Assembly (NCBI GenBank): GCA_003184365.1
Contig: NKYR01000085.1
Location: 115,041-179,040, forward strand
DNA from: Evernia prunastri
Taxonomy: Eukaryota; Ascomycota; Lecanoromycetes; Lecanorales; Parmeliaceae
DNA length: 64,000 nt
Direction of reading: 5' to 3'
Position numbers and translations under genes: made by a program. How positions within the stretch are numbered: the stretch's first letter is position 1; each line of letters opens with the position of its first letter. The notes below the pieces were generated by a model. It saw only the letters and a program-made list of their open reading frames with translations, ran no database searches and was not told where the DNA came from. Shown in pieces: positions 55,555 through 64,000 of this stretch.

Positions 55555-55945
55555 CACAGCCGGCGCCAAAAGTCATCATCCTCCAAAATTTCACCGGATA
55601 TAGCAGTATTACGTATTTCTTAGCTGGCAACAGATCAGAAAAATCCGATTCCTTCAATCAATGAATATAATATCGTAAAAACTGAAGATAACAGAAATTG
55701 GATCTATTATAGGGAAGGTTTAGTGACAAACTGTTTGTTTTTTGAATTATGACCTTGAAATGTCCAGAACATTTGATTCAAATCCTAAATCATTATCAAA
55801 TGAAACAAAGTACGTCCTTAATCACATTGAATTCTATGTGAAAATAATCCAAGTAAGTTGATAGAAGTGTATATGAGATCCGTAATTGATTTTATTCACG
55901 ATTGGATTAGACTCGAGATTATGGTGACTTTTGACACCGACTGTG
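55555..55945 (+). mobile_element. MITE family A, copy 3 (391 bp)
   Basis: It starts CACAGCCGGCGCCAAAAGTC and ends GTGACTTTTGACACCGACTG plus TG. The flanking duplication is a perfect ACC (55552-55554 and 55946-55948). It is colinear with copy 2, with a short internal deletion near 55710 (the 'GTACAAAGAA' block is missing). It is the most AT-rich of the three. It is non-coding. Confidence 0.92.
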
Positions 55946-55948
55946 ACC

Positions 55949-57806
55949 GTTGGAATCGAATATTGCAGCCGTAGCTCCTGGACAGTATGGCTCGATTCTT
56001 TATCTTTCTACTTGAGTTGAGATCGGATCTCTTCTTCTACCTTTGCTGGTACGTGCAATACTAGTCCAGTGCTCCGGTGAGGAAAGGAAAAGTGATTTCC
56101 GGGCTACGAAATGGCCCCGCATCATCCGAGATAACCCGGATAGCGTACCCGAGGGATACGCCAATTGGGGGGATGTATCCTCGCCTCATAAGTGAACCCA
56201 CATGAAGATGGGCGCTAGGGGACTTCGGATTCCAGACCCAGGTGCCTTATGTATGTATGATCAATTTTCAAAGTCTCATGGATTTTTTGTTGAAATGATC
56301 AGGTATAGAAGAATGATGTGTACGGAGGTCGGCACCAAAAGTCCTGGACACGCTAATATGGTACTTTCGGAAGACGGCCCTAGCTTTGTATGAGGGGCGC
56401 TATCCGAGAGAGTCTTGGCGTCCAGGACTTTTGGTGCAGTCCTCCGTAGGTTGCTTGAAATATCTATCTTAGAGCTCCCCTGGAGGTATCCTTATATGCC
56501 CTACTGTATAAGTGGCTGGCATGACAGCCTCGGCTAAATTGCCGGGAGGAGGCTGGGAACCAACAACCAAATAGCAACAGACGTGGGATCGATTTCTCGA
56601 CGATCCCTTATCACTCGCAACTTGCAACGGGCCATTTGATCGAGATCTGACAGACTGAGTTGTGCTCACCCGGACATCCCTCTAATTCAAGATAGTTTAT
56701 TCGGTTTCAAAAGACCCCGGACAAGAGATCTGAACATGAATCAGTGGTCCAAGCGGCGTGGGAGTACGCGGACCACCGCCCGATGCGAGAAGAACCTGCC
56801 AAGCCTTGTCAGCAGTTAGAAATGGCCCAATAACTAAGGTAGAGAGTGAAGTGACAATAAATAATCCTTTCGTCCGTCGTTCAAATAATATGCTACTCAA
56901 CTGTCGGTAGCAACGGATCATGCCAAAAGGCGAAGATGTATGCACAGAGAGACCTGATTTTTGCAAAAATTAATGCGCCATTTTGCTATGTACGAAACTT
57001 CTGGGCTTTTCTGAAGTATGCTGATCTCAATCCGGAGGTATGTTGAAGGATGGGGGTTAACAACACGGCTGAACGATGATAAGCTCACGTAGCATCAGGA
57101 TATCCATGACAGTTGAGGATGCTGCATAGATCGCGCATTAGCGCCTCGACGAGGATTTGATGTAGGTGTTTTCCGTGAAAATTTGCTGTCTGTGAGGTGG
57201 GGTAATCCCTTTTCTATCCATTCATAGGCCGCCAACTTGGACGACCACACCTGCGGGCTACAGCCTCGTCACCACCTACGCCTTGCTACTGTGGACGATA
57301 CCAGTCATCATACCACACTCCTGGGCTTTCCTGTCCCGTTTTCGATACTCGCCGGTTTGCATCTTTTCCTTGAACTGTTACTTGCAGATCGAGATGGTCT
57401 AGGCTTGAATGATGGCTGGAAACGAGAAGGCTGAAGGACTCCGACGTTTGAAAGCGGGATGAGAAGACTGCCCTTTTTCTCTCTCCTTAGGACGTCGATT
57501 TTCTTTCTGGCACCTTTTATCACTCAGAAAATACGCATCCTGTACAAATCGTGGACCCCTCTATATCTTCTAATATTCCGAAGTTGCAAAATCACGACGT
57601 TTCGACCGCAAAACGTGAACGAGCCGGGTGCAACATCATCTCCATCTTACTCATGACTTTGAAGACCTTGCGTACCCTGTAGGCTATTCCCAAGGAGGGT
57701 CTCACCGGTGATAGCGTCGATATCGTGATTGAGCTACTGCCAATCCAACACTGGAAAGGAACTGAGCAAGGTAACAATCGTTTGAGCTCTCGAAATAGTC
57801 GCCGTT
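55949..57806. other. Gene-poor region containing mini-element B
   Basis: No gene is well supported. A 90-codon minus-strand frame (56966-56697) contains a hydrophobic helix (GLFIVTSLSTLVIGPFL) but no family I recognise. A 124-bp inverted-repeat element lies at 56323-56446. The last 300 bp are the upstream flank of the membrane-protein gene. Confidence 0.4.
56323..56446. mobile_element. Short TA-flanked inverted-repeat element (family B)
   Basis: 124 bp between TA dinucleotides (56321-56322 and 56447-56448). Left end: CGGAGGTCGGCACCAAAAGT then CCTGGAC. The reverse complement of the right end: CGGAGGACTGCACCAAAAGT then CCTGGAC. The terminal repeats are about 27 bp with three mismatches. It is non-coding. 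The TA flank and palindromic form fit a pogo/Fot1 (Tc1/mariner)-type MITE. The termini share the pattern 'GGAGGTC..GCAC..AAAGTCCTGGAC' with the element at 11287-11422. Confidence 0.75.
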
Positions 57807-59487
57807 ATGACTTCACCGGCAGCAGAAAAGCTCTTGCGGCGACCCGTGTCTGGCAAGGCGAGAATGGAAAGCGCTGGCCTTGGAGTTCCTGACCGCATAC
57901 GTCGCGTCACCTGGATGGACCTTGGTGCTGTCGTTGTGGTCTTTCTTGCGTTCATGATAGCGTCAAGTACCGTGCTGTGTAAGCCTGCTGCTGTCTTCTG
58001 GGGTCAAACAAACCAACTTATTCTACTCGGACTGATGCTATCTATCATGGGGTCTTGCGCTCAAAGGCAAATACAGAAGTTGTCACTCGTCTATGAAGCA
58101 GCTGCTGACAGATCTACCCTACAAATTTTTGACGCTACTTCGCACGGATTATTTTTCGATATCAGCAAGCACACGACCAAGGATCGTGCTACTTCTTCTC
58201 TTCGCTTTGCCGTTGGGTCTTAGCGTTTCCTATAAAAGATTCATTGGCGGATCCACCACTGTCGAATATCTCAGCACAGACGTCACTTTCGGTTTTACGG
58301 CCGCGCCTGGCTATCAATTAATTGGGAATGGACTATCACTGCTAGTGGAGGTATATCTGCCGTTCTGGATCAAACCAAGTCTAGGTCGAGCTTACGGGTT
58401 CAATCTTTACGTCGCTACTGATAATACGACGGCAGCCGTTCTCGACGCTCCCCTTCCCAACGATCTTGTAAAGATACAAGCTTCATTGAACGACTTCGAT
58501 TCCATGACCATCACTGCTACTGTCAATGCAACAGTAGCCGAAAAGATCGATCCATCTCCATCAGGCCGAGACGACAATGAGTACTGGACAGAGAAGAAGT
58601 CATTATTCAGCGAGACTGGCACGAATCCTATTGACTCTCTTCGTGGGGTATATCAAAGCATGTGGGCTGGTGCAAACAACGGGGGCTTATTCAACTACAC
58701 AGAAACATTCCTGTCTCTTTATAACACCACCGAAAATCAGACCTTCCAGTCGGAAGCAGAGCGATATGTGTCAACTCGTCGCACATGTGTGGGAGTGTGG
58801 AATATCACGCGCCTTAACGTGTCTTTGGTCGATGTCGCCTCTCTACAGTCAGCTGAGGAAGTCACTCAGAATCAAGATATTATCGTAGATATGATGGTCT
58901 CGGCATTCTTCCTTCCATTCCTAGGCGAATACGATTGGAAGACAAGAGCTTCATGGGATCAGCCGTTGCCAGGGAACTCTGACCCGGAGACGCCTCTGTT
59001 CTTTCCTCTCGTCAACACGAGACCAGCTTTGGTAGCAAGTATGCTCTGGGCTCGTCTCACCAGTAATGATGGTCCCGAAAGACCAGGCATTCGTTTTGAC
59101 CCATCCTTCCCCGTTCGTACCTCATATTCAAAAGATCCTAGCGAATTGAAATTCGTGAAAAAAGTCGTGACACTACAGCGGAGCCCATGGCTCATAGTGA
59201 TTCTCGCCATCCATCCTGTCCTCACTATACTAGCCGTACTCGCGAAGGCAACGCTATACACCACTCCAATCGGCGACGGCTTTGGCGTGATTTCCCTACT
59301 TGCTGGGATGAGAGAAGAGGGACTCGATGTTCTTCGCGGAGCTGGTTTCAGCGGCAAAGTTTCAAGAAAGATTGCGGTCCGCTTTACAGCGAGCAAAGAG
59401 GAAGGGTCGGACTATGAGCAGATCCAGCTTGATCTGGACTCTCGGGACAAGTCTGACAGATTGGAGCCGAAGAAAAGATATGGTTAA
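57807..59487 (+). pseudogene. Fungal multi-pass membrane protein with one frameshift
   Basis: The first frame (57807-58223) encodes a soluble N-terminus and two helices (MDLGAVVVVFLAFMIASS, QLILLGLMLSIMGSC) and reads into STLQIFDA at about 58133. The continuation LLRTDYFSISASTRPRIVLL is in the other frame, which stays open to 59487. That second frame holds a helix (LLLLFALPLGLSVSY), an extracellular domain rich in N-x-S/T sites, and a final helix (SPWLIVILAIHPVLTILAVL) with a cytosolic tail. A loss of two bases near 58133 would explain the break; no intron fits. The second frame has its own ATG at 58093, so a 464-residue product lacking the first helices remains possible. The family is a Pezizomycotina membrane family of unknown function. 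Confidence 0.65.
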
Positions 59488-60470
59488 AGGAAAGTCTCAT
59501 AGATTGTCACACGTCAGGATCTGTGCCGTGAGGGATGAATATACGCCACCCCGGGAAGCGCTGGAGCGCGTTTATGTACCGCATGAAGTTTCTTCAAACA
59601 TCATCTGATAGTATTGAGGTGGCACTGTACTTTCGGTGATGCAGCAACGCGAGGATAAGCTTCCAGATTTCTCGACCGAAGACCGTAGTATGATTTCTTT
59701 CGGTGAAAGTAGTTTATCCATCATTAGAGTCTTGGTTCTCACCTATATAATTCGTAGCTCAGTCGCTAAAGTAGCGAGTAGAGTAAGACGGCTCTCTGTC
59801 CCAAGCCCAGCGTCACTTCCCCACTTCCCCAACCCCCACTCTCTACTGGCGGTCATCCAGGAGCACTCGCAGATCAGGTTACTGCGATGGAGCTCGAGGA
59901 CCTGACTCAGGTATTGCAACAAGACGTTTACGTCTCCTCGTCTTGGCTCGCGGATCTTTCCAGGATGGCCAGATGCCGGTGGTAAGATGAATCGTAGTCG
60001 ACTAGATGAAGACTGGGGGCTATGCTCTAGCTGCATTACTTCGATGGCATCGCCAAAGAAGCTCTCATGGGCTTCAGAAGATGGTCACCGTTCTAGTCTT
60101 TCCATACCTGAGACTTCGCTCTCTTTTACTGTTGATACAAGCATTTTACTTCATTATATAGAATACATTTCAAGCGAGGGTACTTTGCTATCTCAAAAGT
60201 TGTGGGCATAGCTCGTGGCTCTCTTCTCGGTGTCAATTGAGCAGGTCAGATTCTTCAGGACAGGAATATATAAGGAGATCTTGTATTTTTCATGTATAGC
60301 AAAGGGAATTCAAAGGCTTTTTAAAGTTCAAAATCGAAAGGGGCGTATGTGAACAGCTTCTCAGATGAAATCGATGTAGGCGCAGGAGGGAAAGAGGGTC
60401 TTGATGCCGAGTCTTGTTAGTATACGATACATGTGAAAGTACTTTTCGATACCAGAGCACCAGAATCCCC
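59488..60470. other. Convergent intergenic region, no gene seen
   Basis: The region lies between the frameshifted membrane gene (+) and the next membrane gene (-). Small frames at 59636-60211 have no recognisable motif. Confidence 0.45.
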
Positions 60471-61472
60471 TCACGGAAAGACGGCTACAAATTTCCGCCA
60501 CGCCGCCACCGAGTCGCACGACAGATAAGTTCGCAACGACGCTGGCCCCGACTCGGGCGTCGAGAAGCCCCCCGACGTCAAATCCGGTTGCTCCGCAATC
60601 TGCATGACCGCAAACGCAGGCGCGGCGAGGAAGATGCCTGCAAAGGCCCCCATGAGTATGTCCGGGACGAGCCCGTAACCCTTGACACTCCCATCTTGCA
60701 CCGGACAGATCTGAAAACTGGCCGCAGCCCATATCACCGAGAAGATGCAGTAGATCAGGACGATGTACCACCCCAGACCTGTCTCGATGGCGCCCCTGAT
60801 GAGCAGTGCCGCGCTCATGATGCCCATGCCGAAAGCGCTGGCCGCGTTGACGATCTTGAACGCGACACCGGCCGGTGAGCCGAGGTACTTTGTCTCGCTC
60901 AACCTCGTCGCGTACCGTTTCTTCGTGTCGATTGTGAGGGACAATGCTGCTATCGAGATCGCCAAGGCTCGAACGAGTCTCAACGGCCCGGAAGCGGGCG
61001 TCCAGTTCTCGGCAAGCCAGAGAGCCTGCACGATGGGACTGTAAACGGCCGTGTACAGCCAGCCGACCCAGCCGAGGACCGTCACTTCCCGAACCAAGCG
61101 GCCATTCATCCTCGTGACCCATCCATGGTAAGGTCTCAACCAAGTCTTCTTGCCGTCTTGCGATGCAATGCGCTGCGCGGTTCCTTGGGACGTTTCCGGT
61201 ACGAGGGCCCGCTCTTCCATTTCGACCTCGTCGGCGGGCTGCGACCTCGAGACCTGCTCGAGTTTGGCGTAGTCGGAGGAAAAGGATTGGTACAGGCCGA
61301 AGAGCGCGCCGCTCAGCACGCGCAGGACGGCGAACCAACTGATCCATCCGGTCATGAAGGCGACGAGGTAGCCATTTGTAGCGCCGTTGACGATGGAGCC
61401 GATGAAGGCTGTCAGGATGGTACTGAAGGCGCGACCTTGATCGTTTAGGCTGCACGAAGAGTCGGAGCCCAT
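60471..61472 (-). CDS. Unknown multi-pass membrane protein
   Basis: An uninterrupted frame of 333 codons. Hydrophobic segments occur at about residues 17-60 (FSTILTAFIGSIVNGATNGY, then AFMTGWISWFAVL), 130-150 (VTVLGWVGWLYTAVYSP), 165-185, 205-245 (FGMGIMSAALLIRG, GWYIVLIYCIFSVIWAAAS) and 270-290 (ILMGAFAGIFLAAPAFAVMQ), suggesting six to seven membrane passes. A charged loop at 70-125 separates the first pair from the rest. I do not recognise the family. The coding region is GC-rich compared with flanking sequence. An alternative frame on the same strand extends across it and is the GC-driven shadow. No lesion is seen. Confidence 0.7.
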   Translation of the reverse strand: MGSDSSCSLNDQGRAFSTILTAFIGSIVNGATNGYLVAFMTGWISWFAVLRVLSGALFGLYQSFSSDYAKLEQVSRSQPADEVEMEERALVPETSQGTAQRIASQDGKKTWLRPYHGWVTRMNGRLVREVTVLGWVGWLYTAVYSPIVQALWLAENWTPASGPLRLVRALAISIAALSLTIDTKKRYATRLSETKYLGSPAGVAFKIVNAASAFGMGIMSAALLIRGAIETGLGWYIVLIYCIFSVIWAAASFQICPVQDGSVKGYGLVPDILMGAFAGIFLAAPAFAVMQIAEQPDLTSGGFSTPESGPASLRTYLSCDSVAAWRKFVAVFP

Positions 61473-63150
61473 GGTGCTTGAGAAAGTTTGTCAAAGATGT
61501 TGTTCAACAAAATTGAGAGGTCAGCTTAGAGTGGTCTCTCTGCTCTCTGCATAAACGTGAAAGCGAGGACAGGGATCGTGCTGCTGAAGAGGCGGAATTG
61601 AATTGATGAAGTCTATTGTGTAGAAAATTGCAGAAGACGCGCAGGCATAGGAATGTAAAGTAATGTAGTATTTGAAGGTGGTATTGATGGACAACCGGTA
61701 AGCAGGTTTTCATTCAGCCGCAATCGATCACCTCAGCACTATCCTCAATGCAACTCAATGCAACTCAATGCAACCTGGAAATCTTTAGGGATCCTTGGCG
61801 CCGCCAACCATCACAGGCAAGTATCTTTTCAGCCGCATGCGATGAGTCATTCAAAGCGGCCTTGGGTTTCAGCCAATTCATGTTTGGCTTGCATGATAGG
61901 ACGACAAGTCCTAGTTCACATTCAAGACGGGATACCTGTTCATCACAGGATATGCGAATCGCTCGAATACTACCTAACCACACTGAGGAAGCTTTGGGTA
62001 CATTTTTAAGTGCGCTGCTTGCCAGGCCGCACAAATAGTCCCTAAAGCCCAGATCGTCGTAGCCACATCCGCTATGACTTTCTGCTTTCCAAAAGGGACG
62101 ACAAAGGGCGAAGAAGGCTTATGCTGTGGACGTTTCATTCACGAGCTCGTCGCGGGCTTGTTGACCAATGTTGATTGGGAAAATGACTTACTCAATTATT
62201 AGCGCTCCACAAATGTGTACTAGGAACATGGTGATGATCAGGCTCGTCACGATACGAGTAGTTGAGAAGACATTCTTCATTTTGAGTATGAGGGAATCAG
62301 AACATGGGCTCAAAGTACTAGGATATGCAATACTTAAGGGAGAAATCGAGCAGCTGAAAAGGCAGAAGATGTAGAAGGACCGTGTGGTGTGAAGAACCAC
62401 GTTTACATGACGTATGATACATGATTGTGAGGAACGCAGAACTAAGTCAAGCATATGAGACTCTTCAGCAGAGGTGCCGCTGGAAATAGCGAAACAGGAC
62501 TGTACAGGTGGACTTTTGGTTCAATAAGAGCCCGCGTAAATCAGTAATAGGGTGTTTCGGTTTCTCATGCCGTCGCAAAGAACGTAAGGGCAACTTGAAA
62601 AGACACAAAGTAGAAGGCTGGAGATGGTACTTTTTCGAGTGACAGCGCTTGTATTCTGAGAAAGAGGTATTTGAGCTTCTCGTCGTCGCAAGAACCGCCT
62701 GCTCTCACGGCGGGTGCATGTGCAAGTTAGAGTAGCTAAATTCCTGTGGACAAGGTTTTTCTTCCGATAGATGAGAAAGTCGATTTTTCGACTGCCCTTG
62801 AGCGAGACGTGGAGTAGTAAGAACAACCGTACATAGATGAATGTTTTTGATCAGAACACCATGAAGAAAAAACCCGTGGACATGGAGTAGTTTGGTGCCG
62901 TTCGTCTAGCACTTCGCTACTGACGCATACTTTACTCCTGTCTCGATGTTTTTGTCCCCGCGGCCGATAGCTCCAAATGCTTTTACTTTGAGTCGGAGAA
63001 TGGGACAAGCTTAAGCCTTACGGTATAGGATATAAAGAAGCTGGCTTGAATCTGGTTTGGAATTGCACATAGATGTGCCCGATTGTCTCCATTAGCTTTC
63101 GACCCCCTGCTTAGACCGTGACTTTAATTTTTAGCTGCATAGTGAGTCGG
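61473..63150. other. Gene-poor right flank
   Basis: No gene is supported. A 10-bp tandem unit (AATGCAACTC) occurs three times at about 61747-61775. Small open frames on both strands (for example 61748-62038, 62736-63008) overlap each other and have no recognisable motif. Confidence 0.4.
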
Positions 63151-63159
63151 TCCCCGCAG

Positions 63160-63360
63160 GGGGTCTGCACCAAAAACCCCCTGTTTCTTGTATTCTATTC
63201 TAAATATGCCAAGCCTACAGCGAAAATCGACTGCCCTAGTTAGAATACTGAAATTTATAGTAATATTCGGAAGATGGCCCAAGTTTGGCTATCGGGTCCG
63301 GGTCCGGGTCCGGATCCGAAAAGTCTTGGCATGTTTAGGACTTTTGATCAACATGCTCCC
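63160..63360. mobile_element. Decayed relative of element B
   Basis: GGTCTGCACCAAAAACCCCC on the left resembles the left end of the 56323-56446 element. The internal TCGGAAGATGGCCCAAG also matches that element's TCGGAAGACGGCCCTAG. The right part has AAAAGTCTTGGC and AGGACTTTTGATCAACATGC, similar to its right end. A GGGTCC tandem run (63293-63316) sits inside. Ends and flanking duplication are not clear, so boundaries are approximate. Confidence 0.4.
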
Positions 63361-63718
63361 CCCTTTCTATCATTGATAATTCGATTTGAATGCCGTGTTT
63401 GGAGGGTCTCGGACGCTGAGAGATAGGAAATCTAGCGCCGAGACCCGTTGCCGGAAAGAGGTAACCCGTTGGTTAGGTCATTTAGATAGGGAACGTAATA
63501 GGTCTGGTGTCAACTGTCCTCGAAGGTTAGTAAGGTATACAACGCGGGATATTGCCGTAGGGAGTTAGATTTTGTTACTAACGAATTCGCTATATAATTC
63601 TACGCGTCGTAGTATATATTTCTAAGTGGTTTTGATGAGAATTGATGGATCTGTGATTGATTCAAAAATTTGTTGACACGAAGCTCGTTTTGGATAAAAA
63701 CGGGGTTTCTGGAGCAGG

Positions 63719-64000
63719 CGTCCTACAACAAAAGTCCGCGAAGCGATCTAGACTTTTTTGAGCTTAGTTCCAGCGCTAACTTGTTAGCCTTTGGGACTAA
63801 GGTAGGACGCCGGCGCGAAGGAGGCAAGTGCCCGAGGGCCTTCTAAATTCAGGGTTAGGGCAAAAATTAGCAAGCCCTGAGCAGGCAATGCGACCTCACT
63901 TGTTGCCTCCTAGCGCCGGCGTCCTACCTTAGTCCCAAAGCTAACGCGGGACTAAGCCCAAAAGAGTCTAGATCGCTTCGCGGACTTTTGTGTTAGGACG
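63719..64000. mobile_element. Foldback-type element with long nested inverted repeats, cut by window edge
   Basis: The left arm (about 63719-63835) and right arm (about 63890-64000) are inverted copies over more than 100 bp, including ACAAAAGTCCGCGAAGCGAT followed by CTAGACT, then a GCTTAGTCCC-like block, TTTGGGACTAAGGTAGGACG and CCGGCGC. Each arm also begins with CGTCCTA and contains its inverse TAGGACG, so each arm can fold on itself. The centre holds AGGGTTAGGGCAAAAATTAG. There is no coding frame. The right terminus lies at or beyond the window end, so the target duplication cannot be read. Confidence 0.8.

Noticed and set aside
49203..55945. Composite transposon: two genes carried between two MITE copies
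   Set aside because: Each MITE has its own perfect and different target duplication (AAG and ACC), and the outermost flanks do not match each other. The copies therefore inserted independently and there is no sign that the 6.7-kb block moved as a unit.
60361..61494. 377-codon alternative frame overlapping the 60.5-61.5 kb membrane protein
   Set aside because: It is Arg-rich and has no helices; it arises from GC-rich third positions of the real gene on the same strand.

Overview
This window comes from a filamentous ascomycete (Pezizomycotina). Genes carry short GT-AG introns of about 50-80 bp and encode typically fungal families: a full ABCC transporter, LSG1, a MUP-type methionine permease, a Spo12-family protein, a LaeA-like methyltransferase, HET-domain proteins, a DUF7025-type AAA ATPase, a DUF7580 protein and an AcuF-like C2H2 protein. 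No rRNA, confident tRNA, CRISPR array or biosynthetic core enzyme (PKS/NRPS/terpene cyclase) was seen. The class within Pezizomycotina cannot be fixed from the sequence alone. Several genes had to be rebuilt from exons. In every intact model given here the phases agree and the total coding length is a multiple of three.

Layout. 0-2.2 kb: decayed membrane-protein sequence. 2.4-7.4 kb: ABCC transporter (-). 9.1-10.9 kb: dead membrane-protein gene. 12.2-14.2 kb: LaeA-like methyltransferase in 11 exons (+). 14.7-15.3 kb: Spo12-family gene (-). 15.7-17.3 kb: acyl-CoA dehydrogenase (-). 18.0-27.9 kb: an accessory block with three related HET-type sequences, each broken (frameshift, truncation, nonsense codon), a membrane-protein gene and one MITE. 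28.3-32.8 kb: housekeeping LSG1 and methionine permease (-). 33.5-35.2 kb: relics of a TauD-like dioxygenase and a small secreted protein. 37.2-38.4 kb: stand-alone RNase H protein (-). 39.3-39.8 kb: decayed tandem repeat of about 135 bp. 39.9-42.3 kb: broken proline iminopeptidase and an intact GNAT acetyltransferase. 43.5-45.0 kb: secreted Cys-rich protein. 45.5-48.8 kb: AAA ATPase (-). 49.2-55.9 kb: a divergent pair (DUF7580-like / AcuF-C2H2-NTPase-like) bracketed by two copies of the same MITE. 57.8-61.5 kb: two membrane-protein genes, one frameshifted. 61.5-64.0 kb: gene-poor, with mini-elements and a long foldback element at the right edge.

Reading. Conserved core genes are intact. Accessory recognition-type genes lie among small DNA transposons and often carry single lesions. 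Two of these are C-to-T or G-to-A changes that create stops, as repeat-induced point mutation (RIP) would. The strongest candidates for something undescribed are the MITE-bracketed divergent gene pair, the decaying HET array, a MITE family defined by three copies with perfect 3-bp target duplications, and two GC-AG introns that both interrupt genes just before their catalytic motif.
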